Source: Edaphobacter bradus
GTDB lineage: Bacteria; Acidobacteriota; Terriglobia; Terriglobales; Acidobacteriaceae
NCBI RefSeq assembly: GCF_025685645.1
Contig: NZ_JAGSYF010000003.1
Location: 496,001 to 560,000 of the forward strand
Length of the DNA: 64,000 bases
Direction of reading: 5' to 3'
The translations under genes and the position numbers were made by a program. Of this stretch, positions 16,236-23,118 are shown in pieces (position 1 is the stretch's first letter; every line of letters begins with the position of its first letter). A model generated the notes under the pieces. The model saw only the letters and a list, made by a program, of their open reading frames with translations, did not search any database and was not told where the DNA came from.

Positions 16236-16312
16236 TGGTCGGGGCGGAGGGATTCGAACCCCCGACCCTCTGCTCCCAAAGCAGATGCGCTACCAGACTG
16301 CGCTACGCCCCG
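16236..16312 (-). tRNA. tRNA-Pro (anticodon TGG)
   Basis: The minus strand folds as a 77-base cloverleaf: acceptor CGGGGCG paired with CGCCCCG, anticodon stem around CTTTGGGAG with anticodon TGG, and T-loop GGTTCGAATCC. The CCA end is encoded (16236-16238). A -10-like TAGACT lies 12 bases upstream. Confidence 0.95.
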
Positions 16313-16351
16313 ACTCCTTCCAGTCTACCGCATCGTCCCGCGCTGCATCCC

Positions 16352-16891
16352 TCACAACCAGGTGTGGAAGTGCACATTCACCCCGAAGATCGAGTGCATC
16401 ATCCCCGTCGCCATCCACGTCAGCAGCAGCATGGGCAGCAGCACCAGCACCATCAACACCGCGCACACCGCTCCCAGAAAAATCCAGCTTTGGATCGTGT
16501 ACTTCCGCGGCTCCAGAAGGCTGTTGGTCAACAGCGCATAGTTCCGCCGGTTCGCCCGCCACGCGATATCGAACATATCCCCCAGCACCGGAACCGCGCC
16601 CACCACTACCTCGATCCCCACATTCGCAATCATCCGCGCCAGCACCACATACGACACTCCGCGAAACCACGCCGCAATAATGATGACGCACGAAGCAATC
16701 CCACCCAGCACATCGCCGATCCCCGGAACCACTCCCATGATCCCGTCCAGCCCAAAACGGATCGGGAGCCCCGGGATCTTGATGAAGTCGTCCAGAACGT
16801 GCGACAGCAGGTCCAGATTCTCATCGTCGAACATCCTGCCGCCCAGCTTCGCACGCGGCGAAAGAATCTCGGGCTTGACGGCTGACTGCAT
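16352..16891 (-). CDS. DUF4112 membrane protein
   Basis: The 179-residue protein has the DUF4112 core: LDDFIKIPG, then FGLDGIMGVVPGIGDVLGG, a hydrophobic helix, and VGAVPVLGDMFDIAWRANRR. A further hydrophobic segment follows (residues 138-165). Members are small integral membrane proteins of unknown function. The gene lies between tRNA-Pro (same strand, downstream) and tRNA-His (divergent). Confidence 0.85.
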   Translation of the reverse strand: MQSAVKPEILSPRAKLGGRMFDDENLDLLSHVLDDFIKIPGLPIRFGLDGIMGVVPGIGDVLGGIASCVIIIAAWFRGVSYVVLARMIANVGIEVVVGAVPVLGDMFDIAWRANRRNYALLTNSLLEPRKYTIQSWIFLGAVCAVLMVLVLLPMLLLTWMATGMMHSIFGVNVHFHTWL

Positions 16892-16943
16892 CGCACTCCC
16901 CGCATCCTCCCGCGGCAGTTTCCTTTCCGCCGGGAGCCAATGC

Positions 16944-16949
16944 TATAAT
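16944..16949 (+). promoter_or_regulatory. -10 box of tRNA-His
   Basis: A perfect TATAAT ends 11 bases before the tRNA-His gene. No good -35 hexamer is seen at 16-18 bases upstream. Confidence 0.55.
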
Positions 16950-16960
16950 CTTCAGTATAC

Positions 16961-17036
16961 GGCGGCTATAGTTCAGTGGCAGAACGCCGCTCTGTGGCAG
17001 CGGATGTCGTGGGTTCGAACCCCACTAGCCGCCCCA
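16961..17036 (+). tRNA. tRNA-His (anticodon GTG)
   Basis: The gene is 76 bases including the encoded CCA. The acceptor is the eight-pair GGCGGCTA/TAGCCGCC form typical of tRNA-His, where the extra G pairs with C73. The anticodon loop is CTGTGGC with anticodon GTG; T-loop GGTTCGAAC. Confidence 0.95.
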
Positions 17037-17073
17037 AACATCCTCCTAAGCTCCACCGAGCACCTGCGGAACA

Positions 17074-17883
17074 GTGCCCCGCACACCTCAATCCCCCCCA
17101 CCTTCGCCCGAGATAGCCGCCAGCGCCGCAGCCTCGCGCATCTTCGCCGGAACCTCCGGCTGGGCCTATCCCACCTGGAAGCCAGCCTTCTACCCCGCCT
17201 CAACCCCCGTAAAAAAATTCCTCGAGTTTTACTCCACGCAGCTCAGCTCCGTCGAGGTCAACTACACCTTCCGCGCACTTCCCACGGCAAAGATGCTCGA
17301 AGACTGGCTTGCCGCCACGCGGCCTTTCTTCCGCTTCAGTTTCAAGGCCTCGCAGCGCATCACCCACATCAAGCGCTTAGCCAACTGCGCCGACGACGTC
17401 GCCTACCTTATCTCGGTACTCGAACCCGTCCGCCAGGCCGGCAAGCTCGGCCTCATCCTCTTCCAGCTCCCGCCGAACCTCAAGGCCGACACCGCTCGCC
17501 TGACTACCTTCCTCGAAGCCCCCGCCCTGCGCGCCGCAGGAGCCCCGCCCATCGCCTTCGAGTTCCGCCACGCGTCCTGGTTCACCGAAGAGACCTATGC
17601 CATCCTCCGCGCCCATAACGCCGCGCTCTGCATAGCCGAGAGCGACGACCTCGCCACCCCCGAGGTCCACACCGCCGCCACACACACCAGCTTCCGCCTC
17701 CGCCGCACCGGAGCCTACACTCCCGCCGAGATCGCCGCCTTCGTCCAGCGCTTCACCACTCTCGCGCGCGACCGCGACGTCTATATCTACTTCAAGCACG
17801 AAGACGAGCCCAGCGGAGCCCTCAACGCTGTCTCCTTCCTCGCCGAAGTCGCGACCCACACCCAAAAGGCAGGCACCCGGTAG
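17074..17883 (+). CDS. DUF72 (YecE-like) TIM-barrel protein
   Basis: The 269-residue protein shows the family signature FAGTSGWAYPTWKPAFYP (residues 24-41) and the FEFRHASW segment in the second half. DUF72 proteins form a TIM barrel of unknown activity. The start is GTG 17074; no ATG lies upstream of the conserved core. It is followed after 2 bases by the YheT-like hydrolase, so the two are co-transcribed. Third codon positions are almost all C or G, and the coding strand is markedly C-rich. Confidence 0.85.
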   Translation: MPRTPQSPPPSPEIAASAAASRIFAGTSGWAYPTWKPAFYPASTPVKKFLEFYSTQLSSVEVNYTFRALPTAKMLEDWLAATRPFFRFSFKASQRITHIKRLANCADDVAYLISVLEPVRQAGKLGLILFQLPPNLKADTARLTTFLEAPALRAAGAPPIAFEFRHASWFTEETYAILRAHNAALCIAESDDLATPEVHTAATHTSFRLRRTGAYTPAEIAAFVQRFTTLARDRDVYIYFKHEDEPSGALNAVSFLAEVATHTQKAGTR

Positions 17884-17885
17884 AG

Positions 17886-18920
17886 ATGTCCACCACCTTA
17901 GAATCCCTCGCGACCCACACCACTGACTTCATTCCCCGCCGCTTCCTCTCCAACGGCCATCTCCAGACTATCGTCGGCAACTTCCTCCCTCGCCACAACA
18001 CCCTCCCGCATGCCGAGCCCACACTCGTCGAGGTCTCTCCCGCAACCGAGGACCAGATCTCCAGCCAGATCCGCTGCGACTGCCACTGGCAACCCCTCGA
18101 CGTCCGCGCCTCGCACCACACGGCCATCATCGTCCACGGCCTTGAAGGCTCCTCCTCCTCGCAGTACGTCGTCGGCAACGCCAACAAACTCTGGCAGGCC
18201 GGAGCCAACGTTGTCCGCATGAACATGCGCAACTGTGGCGGAACCGAAGCCCTCACGCCCACGCTCTACCACTCCGGACTCTCGGGAGATGTGGACGCCG
18301 TCATGCGCCACTTCACCTCGCTCTACGGACTCACCTCCGTCTCACTCATCGGCTACTCCATGGGCGGCAATCTCGTCCTCAAGCTCGCGGGCGAACTCAG
18401 TACCTCAGCCCCGCCCCAGCTTCGCTCTGTCATCGGAGTCTCCCCCGCAATCGACCTCGGCCCCTCCGCCGACACACTTCACGCCCCGCAGAATCGCCTC
18501 TACGAGTCCAGATTCCTCAGCGCCCTCCTGCGCCGCTTCCGTCGCAAGGCCGCTCTCTTCCCCCGCGCCTACGACCCCGCGCGTGCCGACGCCGTCCGCT
18601 CCATCCGCGACTTCGACCAGCGCATCACCGCCCTCTACTCAGGCTTCTCGGGTGCCGACGATTACTACTACCGCGCCGCCTCCGCCCGCGTCCTCGACCG
18701 TATCGCCGTCCCCACCCTCATCCTCAACGCCGCCGACGACCCCTTCATCCGCCTCCTGCCGGCGAGCCGCGTCCTCATCGCCGCCAACCCGCACGTCACC
18801 TTGCTCGAACCCGCCCACGGAGGCCACTGCGCCTTCCTCGCCACTCCCAACCGAGCCACACACTACGACGGCTACTGGGCCGAACACACCCTTCTGCGCT
18901 TCCTCTTCGACCACGCCTGA
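17886..18920 (+). CDS. YheT-family alpha/beta hydrolase
   Basis: The 344-residue protein opens with the YheT signature (PRRFLSNGHLQTIVGN). The oxyanion HGLEG is at 84-88, the nucleophile elbow GYSMGGN has Ser158, and the acid and histidine are in AADDPF and HGGHCAF. The family hydrolyses carboxylic esters; natural substrates are not known. It begins 2 bases after the DUF72 stop and probably shares its promoter. Confidence 0.87.
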   Translation: MSTTLESLATHTTDFIPRRFLSNGHLQTIVGNFLPRHNTLPHAEPTLVEVSPATEDQISSQIRCDCHWQPLDVRASHHTAIIVHGLEGSSSSQYVVGNANKLWQAGANVVRMNMRNCGGTEALTPTLYHSGLSGDVDAVMRHFTSLYGLTSVSLIGYSMGGNLVLKLAGELSTSAPPQLRSVIGVSPAIDLGPSADTLHAPQNRLYESRFLSALLRRFRRKAALFPRAYDPARADAVRSIRDFDQRITALYSGFSGADDYYYRAASARVLDRIAVPTLILNAADDPFIRLLPASRVLIAANPHVTLLEPAHGGHCAFLATPNRATHYDGYWAEHTLLRFLFDHA

Positions 18921-18974
18921 TATAAGAGCGTGCTCGCACTTAGCCTCATCGAACAAAGCCGCTAAGATAAAGAG

Positions 18975-19592
18975 ATGCTCTCCGAGTGGTCCGCCGAATG
19001 TGGCCCCGACGATCCCGTCCTCGTCGTCCCATGGTCGGACCCTGCGCACCCTGAGATCCACTTCATCGATCTCCGCGAGAACCCCTACGACCTCGACCAT
19101 CTCCCCGAGGCCGAGCAGCACCCTACGCTCCTGCAAGTCCTCCGCGCCCTCAACGCCCCGCGCTCCCCAGTCTTCACGGCCAAATGTGACGCCTGGACCG
19201 TCGCAGCCACCAACGCCGACGACACCTACGCCCAAAGTGAGCTCGCCTATCTCCACCTCCATCTCCAGCAAGGGGCAGAGGAGACTCCCGTCGCCTTCGC
19301 CAGCTACATCGACCTCCTCTGGCGCGACCGCACCGTCTTCGCCTCCCTTCACCGCCACGAGCAGCTTCTAGACCGTCTCACCCGCCGCGCAGTTCCGCTC
19401 GACCACCCCTACGCGATGCTCGAGCTAGTCCTCCGCCCCGCACTCGTCGACCTCGCCGGGGCCCAGGAGGGCTTCGCCGTCAGCCTCTACATCAAGGCCC
19501 TCGGCTACGGCCCTGAAAGCGCGAACCAAAACTGGTCGCGCGCTTTCAACGACGTCGTCGCCCTTCTCCGCAACAAGGCCTTCGCCTCATAA
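18975..19592 (+). CDS. Conserved hypothetical protein, 205 residues
   Basis: A soluble, acidic protein without signal or membrane segment. The ATG at 18975 follows a GATAAAGAG purine stretch. I do not recognise a domain. Strong C-ending codon bias identical to its neighbours supports that it is real. It lies 54 bases after the hydrolase and may be the third gene of that operon. Confidence 0.7.
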   Translation: MLSEWSAECGPDDPVLVVPWSDPAHPEIHFIDLRENPYDLDHLPEAEQHPTLLQVLRALNAPRSPVFTAKCDAWTVAATNADDTYAQSELAYLHLHLQQGAEETPVAFASYIDLLWRDRTVFASLHRHEQLLDRLTRRAVPLDHPYAMLELVLRPALVDLAGAQEGFAVSLYIKALGYGPESANQNWSRAFNDVVALLRNKAFAS

Positions 19593-19689
19593 CTTGCAGC
19601 TCCCGGGATTTATTTTTCTCAAAAATCACGCCGTCGGTGCAGAATGATCCTGTATTCCCTCCGCTGCAGCGCTTTTGCCACGGTGAAAA

Positions 19690-20997
19690 ATGGCCTCAGC
19701 CTCGCAACCAGCAACCCCAACGCGGCCCGCCATCCGGCTCCCCCAAAGCCTGCACCGTCCTGCCCTTGTCTTACTTCTGATCGCCGTTGTGGTTGCGCCG
19801 CTCTGGCATCTCCACGTGATGAATCGCTGGATGCACGGTCGAACGGACCTGCTTCCGCCGTGGCTGGCAACCCGCGTCGTTCTGGAAGGCGGCGATCCAT
19901 ACTCCGACGTAACGACGAAGCAGATTCAGCTCAGCTACTACGGGCATATCCTCTCGCCATCCGAGACGGAGAAAGATGAGCAGGCCTTCGCCTATCCGAT
20001 CTACACGGCGATACTCCTCGCTCCGCTCGCCTACCTCAATTGGGGCGTTGCCCGCGCTCTGTACTTCTGCGCGGCGACAGTCATGATCACTCTCAGCGTG
20101 CCAATATGGCTGCAGCTCACCGGGCTCAGGATCAGGGCAAACCAAATGGCCCTTCTAATCGTCCTTGTCCTTGCGAGTTGGCCCGTGATGGTCGCTCTGC
20201 GCCACCAGCAGCTCAGTATCCTGGTCTTCGCATTGATTACCGCAGGGTGTGTTCTCCTGCGGCATAAGCGGGAGACAAGCGCCGCCATTCTCTTTGCTCT
20301 CTCCACGATCAAGCCGCAACTTACAGTGGCTCTGATTGCATGGCTGCTCCTCTGGGCCATCTCCGGCCGCCGCTGGCGGTTTCTCGCTTCGCTGCTCGCA
20401 GCACTCTGCGGATTGTTCCTCGCCGGCGAGTGGATGTTGCATGGGTGGATCAGAGAGTGGCTCGCCGCCATGATCCACTACACGCATTACACGCACAGCA
20501 CGTTTTTAGTTCCAATCCTGTTCATCCTGATTCCGGTCATTGGCCAGTGGGTCGGCGACGCGTTTCTGCTACTGCTGGCCTTGGCCGTGTGCCTCTGTCT
20601 CTGGAAGCTGAGACGCTGCAGGGCTGCTTCGGCCGAGTTTGGCATCGCCGTGAGCCTTTGCCTGGCCATCATGGTCACCCTCAGCCCCGCCACCCTTGTC
20701 TGGGTCTATAACCAGGTGGACCTTCTTCCAGGCTTTCTGATCCTGCTTTATGCCAGGTCCGCGAATCGCCCTGCGTATCTCGCGCGCCAGATCGCCCTCG
20801 GATTCCTCGCACTCAACTTCGCCCTGGTCTTTTTAGCGGTCCTGGGCGAAACCGCCTCCGGACCTTCGAAGTCCTGGGATCTGCTCCCCTACTGGAATGT
20901 TTTGCTCCCAGCCGTTGTCACCGTCGCCCTGTGTCTGAGGTTCAAGGTTGGAGGTGACACCCCAGATAACCTGCAGCCTGCTCTGCTACTCCCTTAA
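19690..20997 (+). CDS. DUF2029/GT87-like polytopic membrane glycosyltransferase
   Basis: The 435-residue protein has about ten hydrophobic segments and, after the first, a periplasmic loop with the GT-C-type pattern RVVLEGGDPYSD, whose acidic residue lies where GT87 mannosyltransferases have their catalytic Asp. The later SWPVMVALRHQQLS segment is also characteristic. GT87 enzymes transfer mannose from polyprenyl-phosphate donors. The exact donor and acceptor are not readable. It stands alone before tRNA-Arg. Confidence 0.75.
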   Translation: MASASQPATPTRPAIRLPQSLHRPALVLLLIAVVVAPLWHLHVMNRWMHGRTDLLPPWLATRVVLEGGDPYSDVTTKQIQLSYYGHILSPSETEKDEQAFAYPIYTAILLAPLAYLNWGVARALYFCAATVMITLSVPIWLQLTGLRIRANQMALLIVLVLASWPVMVALRHQQLSILVFALITAGCVLLRHKRETSAAILFALSTIKPQLTVALIAWLLLWAISGRRWRFLASLLAALCGLFLAGEWMLHGWIREWLAAMIHYTHYTHSTFLVPILFILIPVIGQWVGDAFLLLLALAVCLCLWKLRRCRAASAEFGIAVSLCLAIMVTLSPATLVWVYNQVDLLPGFLILLYARSANRPAYLARQIALGFLALNFALVFLAVLGETASGPSKSWDLLPYWNVLLPAVVTVALCLRFKVGGDTPDNLQPALLLP

Positions 20998-21042
20998 TTC
21001 GTCCTCATCCCGCTACAATCAAGACAGGAACAGGCAACATCA

Positions 21043-21119
21043 GGGCGAGTAGCTCAATCGGATAGAGCACGAGCCTTCTAAGCTCGGGGTTGCAGGTTCG
21101 ATCCCTGCCTCGCTCACCA
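21043..21119 (+). tRNA. tRNA-Arg (anticodon TCT)
   Basis: The gene is 77 bases with CCA encoded. The acceptor GGGCGAG pairs with CTCGCTC (one G-T), the anticodon stem is CGAGC/GCTCG with loop CTTCTAA and anticodon TCT, and the T-loop is GGTTCGATCC. A TACAAT -10 box is at 21014-21019. Confidence 0.95.
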
Positions 21120-21161
21120 CCCTCCTAGCCTCTTCCTCCCCGCAGAATTCTTTCCACTACC

Positions 21162-21188
21162 TGTCGAAGTACCCGGGCCCCGGGCGTC
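21162..21188 (+). promoter_or_regulatory. Candidate ECF42 promoter of the YciI/DGPF gene
   Basis: TGTCGA (21162-21167) and CGTC (21185-21188) are 17 bases apart and lie about 50 bases before the YciI start. From memory of the Streptomyces ECF42 literature, this sigma group recognises TGTCGA at -35 and CG[A/T]C at -10 in front of DGPF genes. The cognate sigma gene is next downstream. Confidence 0.6.
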
Positions 21189-21240
21189 ATTGTAGTGACG
21201 GGCCATCCCGCCCGCCTAAAATCCACGATAGAGGTTTCCC

Positions 21241-21597
21241 ATGAAATATCTACTGACGCTCTACGCAGAAGAGGCCGGTTGGTCACGTATGACCGAGGCC
21301 CAGAAGCAGCAAGGAGTGGCCGCCTACAACGCCTACAGCGAGGCCCTCAAGAAGGCAGGCGCCTATGTCGCTGCGAACCGCCTCCAGCCGATCGCCACTG
21401 CAACAACGGTCCGCGTCGCCGACGGCAAGCCGCAGGTGCTCAATGGCCCTTACGCCGACACAAAAGAGCAGTTGGGCGGCTTCTACCTCATCGACGTCCC
21501 CGATCTCGACGGCGCGCTCTCCTGGGCAGCTCGTTGCCCTGGAGCAAGCCATGGCACCGTCGAAGTGCGACCCATCTGGGAGTACACGACAAGCTAG
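21241..21597 (+). CDS. YciI/DGPF-domain protein
   Basis: The 118-residue protein has the YCII fold with the DGPF-type strand PQVLNGPYADTKEQLGGF, which names the family. GAGG precedes the ATG. Genes of this family are regularly found with ECF42 sigma factors, as here (69 bases upstream of one), and are thought to be their main targets. Some relatives are dioxygenase- or dehalogenase-like, but the activity of DGPF proteins is not known. Confidence 0.88.
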   Translation: MKYLLTLYAEEAGWSRMTEAQKQQGVAAYNAYSEALKKAGAYVAANRLQPIATATTVRVADGKPQVLNGPYADTKEQLGGFYLIDVPDLDGALSWAARCPGASHGTVEVRPIWEYTTS

Positions 21598-21607
21598 CGG
21601 CCTCTAG

Positions 21608-21650
21608 CTCCTCCAACAACGCCTGCAGCAAGCCGGCGTCGTTGGAGGAG
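21608..21650 (+). promoter_or_regulatory. Hairpin between DGPF and sigma genes, covering a possible ribosome site
   Basis: CTCCTCCAACAACGCC (21608-21623) pairs with 21635-21650 over 16 positions with one mismatch. The right arm ends GGAGGAG, 15 bases before the sigma-factor ATG at 21666. It could act as an attenuator or reduce translation of the sigma gene. Confidence 0.5.
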
Positions 21651-21665
21651 TAGCCGCCTCAGGCC

Positions 21666-22994
21666 ATGGAACACAGTAGCCACTGTGCGGAGAATAAGCA
21701 GATGGACTCGCATGAAGTCGATGCGCAGGCGCACAGCACAGCGGAAGCAGTCGCACGCCGCAGCTACGGCAAGCTCGTCGCCTTTCTCGCCGCGCGCACA
21801 CGCGACGTAGCTGCCGCCGAGGACGCCCTCTCCGAAGCATTTGCCTCGGCTCTCACCGATTGGCCGCGCAACGGCTGCCCTGGGAACCCTGAAGCCTGGC
21901 TCCTTACCGTCGCCCGCCGAAAGATGATCGATAGCATCCGTCGCAGGCAAAGCGGCGAGCTCGCGGCCGAGCAGCTTCTCCACGAAGCCGAAACCTTCGG
22001 CCCTGACCCCGCCGACGCCGAGATCCCCGACCGCCGGCTCGCCCTCATGTTTGCCTGTGCGCACCCTGCCATCGAAGCCGGAATTCGCGCTCCCCTGATG
22101 CTTCAGGTCGTGCTCGGGCTCGACGCTGAGATGATCGCCTCGGCCTTCCTCATGTCTCCCGCCGCCATGGGCCAGCGCCTCGTCCGCGCCAAGAACAAGA
22201 TCCGGCAGGCGGGCATCCCCTTCCGCATTCCTGGCCGCGAAGACCTCCGCGACCGCCTCGAGACCGTGCTCGACGCCATCTACGCCGCCTTCACCGAAGG
22301 CTGGATCGACGCCGCCGGAACCGATGTCGCCCGCCGAGACCTCGCCGGCGAGGCTATCTTCCTCGGCCAGTTGGTCACCGCGCTGCTGCCGGCCGAACCC
22401 GAGGCATTGGGGCTGCTCGCCCTCATGTTTTACGCCGAAGCCCGCCGCCACGCCCGCCGCAACCCTCAGGGCGACTACATACCGCTCGCCGAACAGGATT
22501 CCGCGCTCTGGAACCAGCAGATGATCGACGACGCCGAAGCTCTCCTCCTCCGCGCCTGCGCCCTCGGCTCCATCGGCCGCTACCAGCTCGAAGCCGCGAT
22601 CCAGTCGGCGCACGTCGCCCGCTGCCGAACCGGCCAGGCCAACTGGCCCGCGGTCGTGGAGCTTTACGATGCTCTGCTCTCCGTCTCCAACAACTCACCG
22701 GTCGTCACCATCAACCGCGCTCTCGCAATCGCCGAGACGCTAGGCGCCACCGCCGCACTCGATGCACTGCCAAAGACAGCCGCCGACGCGCGGCTCACCG
22801 AATACCAGCCTTACTGGGCCGCCCGCGCCGAGTTGCTTGCCAGAACCGGTGCCCGAGACGAAGCCCTGCAAGCCTACGAGATCGCCATCGGTCTCGAACG
22901 CGACCCCTCCGTCCGCCGCTTCCTCCAGGATCGTCAGTCCTCGCTGGAAAATTGCCCTGCTCGCTCCAAACACAGCCGCCGCCCCGGCTGCTGA
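21666..22994 (+). CDS. ECF42-type RNA polymerase sigma factor with C-terminal TPR-like extension
   Basis: The 442-residue protein has sigma region 2 (near residues 35-110, with LVAFLAARTRDVAAAEDALS and the -10 contact region), sigma region 4 (near 140-195, VLGLDAEMIASAFLMS and the recognition helix GQRLVRAKNKIRQ) and a helical extension of about 230 residues with TPR character. This long C-terminus and the adjoining DGPF gene define the ECF42 group. Such factors have no classical anti-sigma; the extension is thought to control activity. ATGs at 21666 and 21702 are both possible. Confidence 0.9.
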   Translation: MEHSSHCAENKQMDSHEVDAQAHSTAEAVARRSYGKLVAFLAARTRDVAAAEDALSEAFASALTDWPRNGCPGNPEAWLLTVARRKMIDSIRRRQSGELAAEQLLHEAETFGPDPADAEIPDRRLALMFACAHPAIEAGIRAPLMLQVVLGLDAEMIASAFLMSPAAMGQRLVRAKNKIRQAGIPFRIPGREDLRDRLETVLDAIYAAFTEGWIDAAGTDVARRDLAGEAIFLGQLVTALLPAEPEALGLLALMFYAEARRHARRNPQGDYIPLAEQDSALWNQQMIDDAEALLLRACALGSIGRYQLEAAIQSAHVARCRTGQANWPAVVELYDALLSVSNNSPVVTINRALAIAETLGATAALDALPKTAADARLTEYQPYWAARAELLARTGARDEALQAYEIAIGLERDPSVRRFLQDRQSSLENCPARSKHSRRPGC

Positions 22995-23118
22995 CTAGAA
23001 GCTGGCTTGCTGACCTGATTCCCCAGCTCACATAGAGAGCCGCCGCGCCGCCGCGCTATGGTAGCCTCCTCCCAGAGGGCTGCTCGCCTGACGCAGTCAG
23101 CCGCCTCGATCTTCCCCT

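Noticed and set aside
18235..19371. 378-codon frame across YheT and the hypothetical gene
   Set aside because: It is a Ser/Pro-rich shadow of two well-supported genes in another frame.
21594..22613. 339-codon frame antisense to the sigma gene
   Set aside because: Its Gly/Glu-rich content mirrors the sigma gene's codon bias; the sigma frame has clear domains.
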